From Ceratothoa steindachneri (lineage: Eukaryota > Arthropoda > Malacostraca > Isopoda > Cymothoidae): DNA of 64,000 bases. Made by a program: the position numbers and the translations under genes. How positions within the stretch are numbered: position 1 is the first letter of the stretch; the number at the start of each line of letters is the position of its first letter. This document shows positions 22,600-33,900 of this stretch, in pieces. Location of the stretch: positions 16,471,937 through 16,535,936 of the forward strand of contig OZ018333.1 of the NCBI GenBank assembly GCA_963969495.1. The letters are read 5' to 3'. The notes under the pieces were generated by a model that saw only the letters and a program-made list of their open reading frames with translations, was not told where the DNA came from and made no database searches.

Positions 22600-23717
22600 T
22601 ATCTTGTTCAATGCAAACCACGTGGACAACGTTAAGGTGGTCAGAGGGGTACGAGGCTTCCCTGGGATACTCTTCGTCAAGAGCCACAAAATTATTACCA
22701 TTCTCACGGCGGTGGTATTTCTTCAAAATGTTTACGTGGAATACATTATCTCCAGAGGGGGTCCGAATAAGGTAATCCACGAAACCTTTGGCCTTGAGGA
22801 TGGGGAAGGGGTCCTTCCACTGACTAAGAAGCTTGTTGCACTCCGTGGGAAGTAGCAACAGCACGTCCTCATCATGATAAATGTTTTTTCCTTTGATTTT
22901 AGGTTGAAATAGGTTCTATATTTCCCCAGGTTCACATCTGCTTTCTTGTAAGCGATGTCTGCGAAGTTATTCAGGCGTTTCCTAAGGTTCAGGAGGTAGG
23001 AGTAAGAGGAGTGAATTTCTCTATCCAATTGGAGTTAGCAAAGAGTTCTTTGAAGATGCAGATGTGGCCTCGCACATTACGGCCATACAATAATTTGAAG
23101 GGGACGAAACCGAGGGTCCTTGCCATTCTCAGTACTGTTCGAGACAAAGCTTTTTTAGAATGGTTTTTAGGGTGCAATTCAATTTTTCGCAAATACCATT
23201 TTCCACTGGGTGGAAAGGAGTGGTAAACAGGAGACTTACCACTAGATTTTTTCCGACATACTGCATAAGCTCTCAGGTAAACTCTCTGCCTCTGACGGAC
23301 AACACCTCCTTGGGGATGCCTACACTATCAATCATATTAATGGGGACGGTTTCGGGGAAAGGGTTGGCAAAATCTACGAGTGTAAGGACGTACATGTGTC
23401 CCTCACTGGAGTCGGGGGTGAGTCAGGACAATATGGTCAATGGGCACTCGGGAAAAGGGCTCTGTTATAATGGGGCTTTTCTGAAAGGGGGCTGGCTTGA
23501 CGCGCCCTTTGCTAGATGTCTTGTGACAAACATCGCACGATTTGCAGTAATCTGCTATATCGTTGGCCGCACCTGGCCAAAAGAAATACTTAAAAATACT
23601 CAAACTTCTGATCGAAGGGAGTTTCCAAGGGAACGGGAGCCTGGGCTTCTTTTGCTGCCTGAGCCCGCGTGATAACGGGATGTGCCACGGGGTCTCGGGT
23701 GACCTGGGTATACTCAC
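22600..23717 (-). pseudogene. Integrase (H2C2, DDE core, C-terminal part)
   Basis: The frame 23717-23403 carries the zinc-binding segment with 'HIPLSRGL' and 'DYCKSCDVCHKTSSKGRVKP' (H..., C-x2-C), then 'DHIVLTHP', the DDE-core start where family members read DIVGP. Pieces of the core follow between 23400 and 23200 ('MYVLTLVDF', 'NPFPETVP', 'VENGICEKLN'), the last matching the catalytic Glu region. The C-terminal part reads 'FVPFKLLYGRNVRG' and, at 22864-22600, 'LLLPTECNKLLSQWKDPFPI' and 'YLIRTPSGDNVFHVNILKKY'. Multiple frameshifts break it. Confidence 0.8.
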
Positions 23718-23744
23718 CTACTGAGAACCGAGCAGAACATGATT

Positions 23745-23945
23745 GGGGCCGCTACCACTTAGGCTCAACTAGACATATATGCATATTCGATGTGGCATTT
23801 AAAATTGGGGGAGCGATTCGCTCTGCCCAGATAATCGTGGACCACTGCGAACCTTTGTTGATCGGGACCAACAGGGAAGAGTAAATTATTAGATATGACA
23901 ATGCAGGTGCAGCCTGTGTCCCGCACAAGGGTGGACACGAGACAT
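23745..23945 (-). pseudogene. Retroelement aspartic protease
   Basis: The minus-strand frame reads 'CLVSTLVRDTGCTCIVISNN', with the DTG-type active-site triad (Asp-Thr-Gly) of retropepsins, then 'VVHDYLGRANRSPNFKCHI'. The region before it (24000-24230) is a Pro/Ser/Arg-rich stretch without a CCHC knuckle, so gag is deleted or too decayed to see. The protease would process the Gag-Pol chain. It is followed by the integrase H2C2 domain rather than by RT. Confidence 0.6.
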
Positions 23946-24349
23946 CTATTGATGGTTCCATCCTCGAACCTTAAACCACCGGGCTAGCACTTATCGAAAA
24001 GAAAATTAACGTGCTGACGGGGGAAGATAGGAGCGGAGATTTCCAGGAGAGGCGATGAAGGAGCAGGATGGAGGTGCTGGGTTCTTCTAGGACTTGAAGG
24101 AGAATTCCAGCGCAGCTGCTTTAGAAGACGGCGGGAGAAGAGGCTTCCGTTGACAGTGGATGCCTTACCGGGGAGAGAATCTCGAACCTTCGGTTGGGTA
24201 CACACCGACTTGGGACAAAGGATGTCTTCTTGCGAGCGAACCTTGTTCTTACCGCTGTTCCAAGGCGGCTAAGGGGTTTAAGTATGGAGAGTCTCCTCAT
24301 GCGAGAGATAGGGAACAACTCCTACTCTGGGGAATTCCCAGGGGGCAGA

Positions 24350-24366
24350 TGAGGCGCCAAACTGTT
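24350..24366 (-). other. LTR 3' end and primer-binding site
   Basis: On the minus strand the sequence reads 'gccaaca' then 'gtTTGGCGCCTCATC'. The CA end plus a TGGCGCC-type primer-binding site two or three bases later is the usual junction between a 5' LTR and the interior of Ty3/gypsy elements. Further into the presumed LTR is 'atataag' (about 24395-24405), a possible TATA box. The left end of this LTR is not identified. Confidence 0.55.
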
Positions 24367-24420
24367 GGCAATAAACAGTTCTTTTATGCCCTCTCTTATA
24401 TCCGCGGGGAAAAGTACTGA

Positions 24421-25985
24421 AATTTACAACCGCGTAAGAGATGTTCTCCACACTTTACTTGGATCGTACGATGTTCGTCGGGGGAACATCTGGGCTTGTT
24501 TCGCATTGTGACTCTCGGCAACGTGGGGTCTGGTTAACCACGTAGCTTCGTGCAACGGGCTAGCATTGCAAAGAAGGAAAGAAAAGGGGTATCACTCTAC
24601 ACAAATGATATATTGCTTTCGTATTAATTATTATGCCCGAAAGGCCAAGAGACTACTAATTCTTCCAGGTTGAAGGATTTAGTAATTTCAAATCATTTTT
24701 CAGACATTCCCAAAGAATTTAGTTTTGCAAAACGATAGCACTCATAGAGCGCACATCTCCGCCAAGAAATGCTCAGTAAGTTTCCAACATTTAGTTCCAA
24801 ATAAAATTCCACACATTAATAAGGCTTAGCTTAACAATATGTATATAGCAATATCCCAATATGCTTCATTTATGTATGATTTTATGTATTATTGTTAATA
24901 TTATCAATACTAACGTATTCATTCAATATGCATCATTTATGTATGCCAATATAAATTCTGTTCGCAGTTATTAATTTTAATTTTATCTTTAAATTTCTAG
25001 ATTTAAAATTTTAAAGTGGTTAATAACTTTCTAATCTATTTAGAAACTCAATATTAAATAAAGTTTTGAACTTTCCCATTATAACTTTGGGTCAAAAGTT
25101 AGTAATGATAAAATACTTAATCGGATATACTAACTAGATCTTGGTCGAAAACTAATCATTTCCTTCTGGCTAAGGCTCTAGTGTTCCACCAGATTTTGTA
25201 GACATCAATCCACTACTTTTTGACTAAATTTGAACACGAACGAAAACCGTGATCAAATAATCTCCCACTTCCTTGTCAGAGATTTCTAACACTGACCTTT
25301 TTTCCAGATATTTTTTAAAAAGTGTGTAGTACTTTTATATATTTTTTTCCTATTTCCTGTCATTGATTGGCCCTTTTCCCTGTAAACCCCTGTGTGTGGT
25401 GTCGCCCCTCTTGTTAAAACCACAAATCATACATATTAAAATCTTCCAGTTCTGACAATAAATAATCGGGAATCACTTATCTGCTCGTGTCCCCTGTTAA
25501 TTTCGCTGTTTTTGCCTTAGCATCCTCAAAGAAGGAGGGACCAATGATCTCAAACTAGTTTTGCTGCACCAGACCGTAACATTATGCGCATGAGGAGGCT
25601 GCTCATGAATTATAATGGGGTTTTCAGCGCACCAAAATCAGTAATTTTGTTTATTATCGTATCCAGTTTGTGGTCCTTACTCCCTGGCCTGGGCCCGGAA
25701 ACAGGACCCTTCCTTTTTATTTATTAGAATTTATACACAAAGGCAGGCAGGAGACCGTCTTAACAAAGGGATCTTTTTAGGAAACAAGAGGCAGAAGAAC
25801 AATGGGTGGCTGGCGAGGCCAAGGCCTAACAGAAGTGGATACAAGGGGGTAACCGGCAGGAACCTAGTCTTAACACTACAATAAGTTACACAAATCGTAG
25901 CGAGACAAAGATCAAGGAGGCGGAAGGTATGACCGGAGAGGAGGGACACGACCAGAGCCAACACAACCAGGCCGTCTCGGTGCTG
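24421..25985. other. No gene recognised; probable LTR and AT-rich DNA
   Basis: The first few hundred bases may be the 5' LTR of the gypsy-like element on the minus strand. From about 24600 to 25560 the DNA is AT-rich with no recognisable coding or repeat partner. 25700-25985 is GC-richer and may be the 3' part of the DIRS-like element (recombinase not recognised). Confidence 0.4.
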
Positions 25986-25989
25986 GAGC

Positions 25990-27260
25990 GGCTCCTTACA
26001 TATTCACTCTAGGGAGTCCGGCCCGCCAGGCTTAATTGAATTGGGCGTAAGCCCTCGAGGCGGCCTCCGCGCGTTTTCTTCGTGAGTTGACGTAGGAAAT
26101 ATTAAGAAGCGAGCTAAGAAATCAGCGTGTAAGAAGGTCCAGGGAACCTTCCGACCATTGTTGAAGGATGTTCACGGGAAGATTTCCACGGAGAATGTTC
26201 CATAATACCTCCATGTTGTCCGTGAATAGTCTTGCCTTGTAGAATAGGAGCAACGAAATGCAAACCGCAATGGATTCGCACGTGAAAATGTTGCCCACTG
26301 CTTCAGAGGGAAGGAGGATTGTGAGTACACTACCGTTGGACCAGATCCAACGTAGTGGAGGCGTCACAAAAGACTGTACGGGGCGAAGCCTTGGGTCGCC
26401 AGAAGTTGTACCATTTAGTGGTGATAAAGGGAAAGAACGATACGAAGAGGGGCCGGGCGTGGGCAGCTGGTTTGAAGAAAACACCGTTGTATCCAGAAGA
26501 AGGGTACTCGGATTACAGGAGCCACAAAGTTGAGAAGCCCTGCCATACAAAGCTATCCTCGGTGGGAGAGTGCATGTTTATTAGAGACCCTGATAGCAGC
26601 TCGAAGTTTGTTGGTCATGTGCGATGAAAGGGTCATAAAGCGGTTTAGTATATCAACTCTGATTCTCAAGTAGACCAGGCAGCGTGTAGGGACGAGGATA
26701 CTCCTAGATACATTAACATTCAGCGAGGAGCCCAATATAATGCGCAGACAGCGCCTAACGACACTCTTGAGGCGTATTCAGGAGGATCTCATCCAAATAC
26801 GAGAAGGCATTACAACCCGTGTGGCGGGCCCAGACGTTGAAGGTAGCTGTGACGGCAGTTTGCGTAATATATGGACTTCCGGGAAAGCCCATAGGCAGCC
26901 TCGTGAAGCGAAACCTTTCTCCGGCGACTGATATTCCGAAATATCTTCTGGCTCCTGGGTATAAGGGAATATGGTAAAAGCCATATTTAAGGTCAATTTT
27001 GGCGACGTAGTCCTTTAGTCCAGATTTCGCTAATACGCTGTGAACGGACGGGAGTTTGAAGGAAGGAGGGGAATAAAAGTTTTCTATGCTGTACATGTCG
27101 TAAATAACACGAACTCAGCCATTAGGTTCAGGGACCAGGAAGATGCGATGAGCATGGCTAATATTAGTAGACCGTTCCAGGATGCCGTGTTCCTAAAGTT
27201 ATTCTACTAAAGTTCGAACCCTTTCAGGAAAGGAGACCCAGTTGTGGTATCCTTTCTTGA
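25990..27260 (-). pseudogene. DIRS-like reverse transcriptase and RNase H
   Basis: Minus-strand pieces in order are 'VSFPERVRTLVE', 'HGILERSTNISHAHRIFLVP', 'FKLPSVHSVLAKSGLKDYV', 'AKIDLKYGFYHIPLYPGARR' (first Asp), 'RFRFTRLPMGFPGSPYIT' and 'NAFSYLDEILL' (YLDD box with the last Asp changed to Glu). RNase H-like text 'WSNGSVLTILLPSEA' and 'ARLFTDNMEVLWNIL' follows, ending with 'YVNSRRKRAEAASR', which resembles the 'YVP...NPADAASR' end of RNase H. The 'FR..LP.G....P' motif is closer to DIRS-type RTs than to gypsy. No tyrosine recombinase is seen, so the DIRS call is tentative. Confidence 0.6.
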
Positions 27261-27299
27261 TCGAAAAACGAACGCCCTATTTCTGAGCGGCAGCGACGA

Positions 27300-28740
27300 T
27301 ATGGTTATAGACGGGCACAGAGTCAAAAGAGTCCGGGGTGACCACGTCCAAACGGGTGGCAGGATCAAAGAACTCTTGTTCTGGTTCAAGAGGAGCCATG
27401 GACGGGCTGACCCATTCTTGGTCGTTATTTCCTTCCTGTGGGTGTTGTTTTCCATTGGCCCCAGCGGCTCAGTTTCCGGCGGCGTCTGCTTGTGCGAGGA
27501 GGTGTGACTATGTCCAGGGGACCACTCATGACGTCGTGTAGTACGAGTACATCATCTTGTTCCGAAGGGTGCGTGGAGCTTCTCAAGGATCCGCATGTAA
27601 TAGAAGCCCTGTTTACCTCGAGGACTATAGGTACCACGAGACCGGGGAGATGAAAGACCTTGACATCTGGTGGAGCGTCGTCAATGCGGAGGCCTACCGG
27701 GCGGCTTCATCCAGAAAGTCACGTAGTTCTTGTGATGGGCGGTCCGGGTTGTCTATTTGAAGTTCCACGTTATCGTCTAGGTTTACATCAATAACCTCCG
27801 CTATTTCCACCACAGGAAAGGTTCTTATAGAATGGATTGGGCGAATTGTGATAAGGGCGATATAAGGTCAGGAAGTGCGGAGAAGGATGAGTCAAAGAAA
27901 AAAGAGGCGTTTACCCAGGAAAGTTGAATGAAGGCTGGTGACAAAGACCGAAATTTCTCTGAGGTGGAGGACCTCGTAAGGGCTGATTCGCTTAGGATGA
28001 TGCCCGATAAAAGTGCTTCTTGTTCACGTGCGTCATGTACCGCGACCCGCCACACATATTGCCAAACGTTATGAAAGAGTCGGAGTCGCTGATGAAGGTG
28101 GATAAACTCCTCCCTGTCTAGCTGTGAGTGGAATCTGAAAAGAGAGAGGAGAGTCGCGATTTCCTCGCGATCTCTTACCTAGAAAACCGGCGCGTCGCAG
28201 TGCTTTTTAGGTTATGAACGACTATTTCCCAGTGTACAGAATTTAATGCGGCTTGGTCCGAGGGGTAAACGCCTGTGACTGAAGGTCGAGTGGCGGACGA
28301 TCTCGGCGGAGAGCTCGGGGCGTCCGGTGCAATCTGGAAGGCTACCAGAGAATAAGGTGGTGGGCGTCGATTTCTTTTTTCTTCTAGTTCCCGGAGCATG
28401 AGTTCAAGTTCACAGGTTTCACTAGGGTTCATAAGTGGGAAGCGCGTAACATGGTCCTGAAGCACCCTGTCCTGAGAAGGATGTTTCCCGGACGCCACTT
28501 GATAACGTGTTGAAGATTCAGGATGACGAAGGAATCCATTTGCGTAGATTGTTGTGAAGGCTGAAGATCTTGACCATGCTCCGTGTTTGAGGGGACCGCT
28601 CGGGCTGTCGATCGTATGCTCATGCTGGGTAATTCTTACGAATGCCCATTCAACGCTAAAGACGTAAGGAAGGATCACGAGTGAAGCCGAAAATGCGGAG
28701 ATGTCGACACGACGAGAGCCAAAACAGTCAACATCCAAAC
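27300..28740 (-). pseudogene. Gag-like and linker region of DIRS-like element
   Basis: Upstream of the RT on the same strand, a 187-codon frame (28738-28175) contains 'NPSETCELELMLRELEEKR', a Pro/Ser-rich segment and then, in shifted frames, 'EFIHLHQRLRLFHNVWQYVW' and 'DAREQEALLSGIILSESALT'. The position 5' of the RT and the coiled, charged composition suit a gag-like protein, but I recognise no named domain. Frames shift repeatedly. The left neighbour (28690 onward, plus strand) is a Penelope-like element, so the 5' end of this element is truncated there. Confidence 0.4.
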
Positions 28741-29640
28741 ATAAATTTCATTGTTGAACATGAGTCCAATGACAAATTTTCATTTTTAGACGTACAAATT
28801 ACCCCCATTAATAGTCATCTATCCACGCCTGTATACCCCAAACCTCCCCCCACACTACTAGGATTAATTTCTTTAGTTTTACTTTCCTCAATTTTATGTT
28901 TCTTCCATTTCTTGTATAATTTTCCGAGCCTACAGAATATGCTCTAACTGGGCTTTGTTCCACCAAGAACTCATTTACCTTAGAAAGATTTGTCAATTTA
29001 ATTTGTTTCCTTCCCAAGTTCTTGACCAACTTACCAAACGATTTTTAGATAAATTATATAATAACTGAATTGGCAACATTAAGCCTGAGAAAATGGCTCT
29101 TTATTTAAAATAACTTACATTGGGCCTATTACATCTAAATTGACAAATGAATTTCAGGCGGCATTAATTAAGAGATACCCTCAATGTCAGTTTCACTTAA
29201 TTCTCATCCACACTCTAATTATTAACACTTTTCTCAACCATAAAGAAAAACCTCCAAAATGGTTCGTTCGGTCCTCATTGGTTTACCAATTCTTGTGTGC
29301 AGGCTGTCATGCCTGGTACGTGGATAAAACCACTCCCTAACTCACATTGAGGATTAGTAAGCATCGAGGTTTCTCCCACTATACCAGCATACCATTTACT
29401 ACGCCTGAATTTTCTTCTATTCGAAACCATTCCATGTCTTACAATTCAAAGATTTCAGACACTGAATTCTCTATTTTGGATTCGTGTCCAAATAGTTGCG
29501 ATCTGGATATTTTGGAGTCTTTATATATTTCCAAACTCACTCCTAAACTCAACTGCCAACAGTCTTCAACTCCCTTATTAATATTTATTCTAATCTTTGT
29601 AAAATTTACGATGGACGAAACGTTCAGATATCCGTACTAA
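28690..29640 (+). pseudogene. Penelope-like element: RT end and GIY-YIG endonuclease
   Basis: Penelope-like elements combine an RT with a C-terminal GIY-YIG endonuclease. Pieces on the plus strand are 'NINFIVEHESNDKFSFLDVQ' (RT palm region; related elements read '.F.VE.E.N..L.FLD'), 'KEIFVN'-type residues in broken frame near 28970, and 'KWFVRSSLVYQFLCAGCHAW' with 'YVDKTTP' near 29280-29335 (the Y-x(n)-C..C...Y-V-G-K-T form of GIY-YIG, with Gly read as Asp). After one stop (29338-29340) come 'RISKHRGFSH' and 'DLDILESLYISKLTPKLN', the conserved C-terminal 'ILES..I...KP.LN' motif. It ends 19 bp before a (TA)n tract. Confidence 0.8.
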
Positions 29641-29658
29641 ATGTCCCAATTCGTCGTG

Positions 29659-29702
<44 letters not shown>
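29659..29702. repeat. (TA)n microsatellite
   Basis: About 22 TA units directly 3' of the Penelope-like remnant. Confidence 0.95.
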
Positions 29703-29705
<3 letters not shown>

Positions 29706-29814
29706 TACAGGACCAAATAACATCACATTGATGAGTGTACAGGAAACAGAACGAGTGCGTTAAGGAATTTTGGACAGATGAAAAGTATAGAGCGCCTAGA
29801 GAAAAGGATCGGCG

Positions 29815-30335
29815 ACATACTTGCTATTCTTTTGCATTAGGTTGATCACCTACTTTCACTTGCTAATCTCTTGGATTGGGTAGATTTCCTACAAACTATT
29901 CCCTTGCTATGGTTTGATTACATTCTCGCTATTCTCGTGCATAAGTTTGATTATATACTTGCCATTCTTTTGCACTGGGTTGAATACCTACTAGCCATTC
30001 TCCTGTATGCGGTAATTACATACTTGCCATTTCTTTGCATTGGGGTCATTACCTACATACTATTCTTTTGCATGTGGCAATTAAATACCTGCCATTCTCT
30101 TGGACTAGGTCGATTACATGCATGCCATTCTATTGCATTGAGTTGGTTACCAACGTGCCATTCTCTGGCATTGGTTTAATTACATAGTTGCCCTTCACTT
30201 GCATTGTGTTGACTGCATACTTGCCATTCTCTTCCATTGATTTTATTACATATTTGCCATTCTCTTGTATTGGTTTAATTACATACTAGCTATTCTCTTG
30301 CATTATGTTGATTACATGCTTGCCATCTTTAATTG
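29815..30335. repeat. 33-bp minisatellite, about 15 copies
   Basis: Diverged tandem units of the type 'ttgattacatacttgccatt' plus 'ctcttgcattggg'; most are exactly 33 bp. Because 33 is a multiple of three, a fortuitous 102-codon frame of 11-residue repeats opens at 29871-30179. I do not consider that frame a gene: there is no start context, and other units break it. The units show scattered substitutions, so the array is old. Confidence 0.85.
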
Positions 30336-30354
30336 AGGAAGATCATTTCAAAAG

Positions 30355-30400
30355 TCGACTAAGGCTGGTATGACAAAATCCATGCAGAAACTAGTCTCGA
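30355..30400 (+). ncRNA. Hammerhead-like ribozyme motif in Penelope tail
   Basis: The order fits a type I hammerhead: outer stem strand 'tcga' (30355-30358), a degraded core 'ctaaggc' (consensus CTGANGA), a stem-loop with 'gctgg' and 'ccatgc', then 'GAAACTAGTC' and the second outer strand 'tcga' (30397-30400), perfectly complementary to the first. Cleavage would fall after C30396. The element resembles the motifs at 45095-45140 and 45755-45799, and is followed by (TA)n. Two core bases differ from consensus, so this copy is probably inactive. Confidence 0.5.
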
Positions 30401-30438
30401 GATAATAAACCACTATGCTCTTCTACAGTGGTTTTATT

Positions 30439-30440
<2 letters not shown>

Positions 30441-30486
<46 letters not shown>
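30441..30486. repeat. (TA)n microsatellite
   Basis: About 23 TA units, about 40 bp after the hammerhead-like motif. Confidence 0.95.
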
Positions 30487-30489
<3 letters not shown>

Positions 30490-30819
30490 AAAAAATATGC
30501 ACGACCGTGTTTTCAAGGGTCTATTTCTGAGCTTTCAGACCCAAGCTATGGTCTTTCTTCATAGAAGTGAGCAATCCGGAGTCCGACAGCGGAATGGTTT
30601 CAGATAAGATAAGATAACATAGGTGGAGAATGTGGGAGAGAAGGATAGGACAGTTATAAAATATTGTGTATGGTTCGAGTGTGTTGATGGGATGGTTATG
30701 TAATTTATTGTGATTTTCAGCATTCGAGCCTTTGTTTTCTTTTGCTCATTTAAGTATTTGTACCTTTGTAATTTTGTTTGGTTTTGTTTTTGTCCTTTAT
30801 CCGCATTTTTGCAGTAGGT

Positions 30820-31090
30820 TTTGAGTTTATGTTGTTTTTTATTACTATTATTATTTATTCTATTGTTTCCTCATCGGGTTTCTAGTTTTGTTTGTATTAT
30901 CTGTTGTCGCATTCGGTTGATTCTATTCCGGGTTTTCTTATCTAGTTTGATTACCTTTTTGGTAGTCTCGTTCGTTTCTTGTAAGTTTTTTTTATTTGTA
31001 GATCGGGTTGGTATCATTTATTGTTCTTTTATGGCTTCTGTCCAATCTTTGCTTGTATTGGATTCGACGGATTTCATTTTCCGGTACGGG
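30820..31090 (-). pseudogene. LINE ORF1 C-terminal fragment (interrupted)
   Basis: The minus strand reads a Lys/Asn-rich hydrophilic segment ('KSVESNTSKDWTEAIKEQ'). It lies at the far side of the LTR element 31093-33343 from the zinc-knuckle fragment at 33345-33900 and is in the same orientation. The two may be halves of one LINE ORF1 split by the LTR element. Composition is the only support here. 30490-30820 holds nothing I recognise beyond GATAA-rich DNA near 30605. Confidence 0.3.
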
Positions 31091-31669
31091 CATATAGCAA
31101 TGCCCTCTGACATTCCTATAAAATATTACATGTATCAATACTCCATTGGATCAATTTAAATATTATCATTACCTAATATCATTTTAACGTAATGTACCTT
31201 GTGCATAAATATTAGCATACTTTCCTTTTTAAAATCAATGTATATATATATTGAAATTGTAAGTCATCTCAACATAAACGGGAAACCAATTTTACTTTCA
31301 AAATGTATTCTCCCAAATCCCTTTAGTAAAGGATTTTCCCTTACACCAACACACACAAACGAACGCACGCCTTTAGCTGCCCGCATTGAAGCAGTCACCG
31401 ATTCAATCGTGCTACACTTTACTTTGAATCAAGATCACAATTCACAGTCCATCATAGTTACCTTACCTTACATTACCATACCTTACCATACCTTACCACA
31501 CTTCACCTTACATTTTACTCCATACATTTCATTACGTTACGTTACATTTCACTGCCTTCCCCACAAATCAACCATGCTATCCTACACTTCCCATCCTTTT
31601 TACAACCCAATTATACTTGTAATACCATCCTATAATCTCATCATATAATCCATATTTCATTTATTCGGC

Positions 31670-32025
31670 ACTCATACAGTCTATGGCAACACGCCATCAA
31701 TTCATTCGGCATTCACAGTGTTATGGCAACACGCTATCCCAGTGATATCAGTGCTATGGCAACACGCCATAATTACATTCAGCACTAATACAGTGCTGTG
31801 GCAACACGACATCAATTCATTCGGCATTTACACAGTGCTATGGCAACACGCCATCATTTCATTCAGCACTCATACAGTGCTATGACAACTCGCCATCAAT
31901 TCATTCGACATTCATACAGTGCTATAGCAACACGCCATCATTTCAATCAGCACTCATACAGTGCTATGGCAACACGCCACCGACTCATCAGCATTCACAT
32001 AGTGCTATGGCAACACGCCATCAAA
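31670..32025 (+). repeat. About 44-bp minisatellite in left LTR
   Basis: Seven or eight units of the type 'cagtgctatggcaacacgcc' followed by 'atcaattcattcggcactcata'. The right LTR has about four units (33190-33343). So unit number differs between the two LTRs of one element. Confidence 0.85.
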
Positions 32026-32149
32026 CCGCCTATATAGAAAATGTTCACCTTTACCTTCAATTCTTCTTCGAATATTCCCCTCTATGGTACAATAATACAC
32101 CAAAATAAACTCAATCTTATCCATTTAACCACCCCTGCTACTCAAACAC

Positions 32150-32490
32150 CAACTTCCGCTTTGCTGCCTCCTCCTCTTTTGTTGTAGGAACCCTCGTCGG
32201 CAGAAGTGGTTAGTCAGGAGCAAATCTCTCCACCAGTAGTCACTCCGTCAGTGGACAACGGGACTCAAAACTCCCACATCCCGCTTGACGCCATCTCGGA
32301 AGGAAACAACAAGCGGAACACCTTCGCTCCATCAACCATCTCTAGTGCCAGTGCCTCGCTCAACGCTAATGGCACTCCCACAGCGAATCCCTGTCCCCGC
32401 ACTCTCAGCCAAACCAATAGACTGTTGTCACACCCTCCGATCGCGTCGCCAGAAGGCCTCAGCGTTACTCTGACAGTGGATCTTAAGTAA
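32150..32490 (+). pseudogene. LTR-retrotransposon Pol C-terminal tail, copy 2
   Basis: This is homologous to 6011-6360. The shared frame reads 'VVSQEQISPP', 'DNGTQNSHIPLDAISEGNNK' and 'PRTLSQTNR'. It ends at a stop at 32488-32490, about 35 bp before the right LTR. The same polypyrimidine-CAG (splice-acceptor-like) junction precedes it. No enzyme domain is present. It is a non-autonomous passenger; what the tail would do alone is unknown. Confidence 0.5.
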
Positions 32491-32660
32491 AAAGAGGGGT
32501 AATTTTCTTGGGGGATGGTGTTTTATAGCAATGCCCTCTAACATTCCTATAAAATATTACATGTATCAATATTCCATTGCATCAATTTAAATATTACCAT
32601 TACCTAATATCATTTTAACGTAATGTACCTTGTGCATAAATATTAGCATACTTTCCTAAT

Positions 32661-32798
<138 letters not shown>

Positions 32799-33189
32799 TG
32801 TAACTCATCTCAACATAAACGGGAAACCAATTTTACTTTTAAAATGTATTCCCCCCAAATCCCTTTAGTAAAGAATTTTCCCCTTATACCAGCACACACA
32901 AACAAACGCACGCCTTTAGCTGCCCGCTTTGAAGCAGTCACCCATTCATTCGTGCTCCACTTTTCTTCGAATCAAGATCCCAATTCACAGTCCATCATAG
33001 TTACCTTACCATACCTTACCTCACCTCACCTTACATTTCACTCCATATATTTCATTACGTTATGTTATATTTCATTGCCTTCCCCACAAATCAACCATAC
33101 TATCCTACACTTCCCCTCCTTTTTACAAATCAATTATACTTGTAATACCATCCTATAATCTCATCCTGTAATTCATATTTCAATTATTT

Positions 33190-33343
33190 AGCATTCACAC
33201 ACTACTATGGCAACACGCCATCAATTCATTCGGCACTCATACAGTGCTATGGTAACACGCCATCAATTCATTCGCATTCGCACAGTGCTATGGCAACACG
33301 CCACCAATTCATTTGGCACTCATACAGTGCTATGGCAACACGC
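33190..33343 (+). repeat. About 44-bp minisatellite in right LTR
   Basis: Three to four units of the same type as 31670-32025. The LTR appears to end at or near 'ggcaacacgc'. Confidence 0.8.
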
Positions 33344-33344
33344 G

Positions 33345-33900
33345 GGTGTTATTCTTTTTGTATTTGCAGTTGCTGCGACGTAGGAAGTATTTTTTCTTCT
33401 TTCTTCCTCCTTAGTTATTTCGATCTTCTTTTGGCGTATCAATTGCTTTTTGATTGAGTGTGAAATAGCTTGTGATCTATGTTCATTTCCATAGTTCAGT
33501 CACTTCTTTTCAGTGTTCCTGCACTCGTCCCATCTGCGTTCATGACTTTCGCATTCAGAGCATGCTTTTCCTTTCTAGTTACAGTCTTCGCTTGGATGTT
33601 GGTCTATGGCATAACATGTAAAACACACTTGTACAGAGACAAATGTTTCCCTTTTGATTTAATTTGGAGAGATTTTTGTGTAGAAAGCACGCAACCCTTG
33701 TTCTGTTGTTTTCTTCGTCATTCCGTTGATCGGAATATAACCTTGAAGACATGGCTGGGGTCTTCACCACTATGGTTCTGGAATTTGACCACATCCTCAA
33801 TTTTGGCCCAGTTTTGTTCCTTTTCTAATTCTTCCTTTATTTATTTTGCTGTATGTTCTCCGGCCAATAGATCGATGCGCCTGCTGCAGATTATCGATCT
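33345..33900 (-). pseudogene. LINE ORF1 (gag-like) with degenerate zinc knuckles
   Basis: On the minus strand the pieces 'KFQNHSGEDPSHVFKVIFRS', then 'LYKC', then 'CSECESHERRWDECRNTEKK' and 'LNYGNEHRSQAISH' resemble the RRM-like end and CCHC knuckles of LINE ORF1 proteins (C..C....H....C). They are scattered over three frames with stops. The region beyond the LTR element at 30820-31090 may be its continuation. The fragment belongs to a LINE different from those at 14813 and 61644. Confidence 0.5.

Larger units (their letters stand above)
21400..24420 (-). mobile_element. Ty3/gypsy-like element with integrase before RT
   Basis: Read on the minus strand, the order is LTR end and primer-binding site (24350-24366), protease (about 23945-23745), integrase (23717-22600), RT (about 22500-21733) and part of RNase H (21713-21400). 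Ordinary Ty3/gypsy elements have RT and RNase H before integrase. This reversed order is the one reported for the Gmr1-like group. The integrase C-terminus runs into the pre-RT segment without a recognisable LTR or other boundary, so a chance juxtaposition of two elements is not needed to explain it. The copy is full of frameshifts and ends inside RNase H. Confidence 0.7.

Noticed and set aside
27438..27760. Plus-strand frames over the DIRS-like region
   Set aside because: The minus strand gives the RT motifs; the plus frames show no domain.
29815..30335. CRISPR-like array
   Set aside because: Units are contiguous and diverged with no spacers, the host is eukaryotic and there are no cas genes; it is a minisatellite.
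31670..32025. CRISPR-like spacing of 'ctatggcaacacgcc'
   Set aside because: The intervening sequence is itself repeated, so it is a 44-bp minisatellite inside an LTR.
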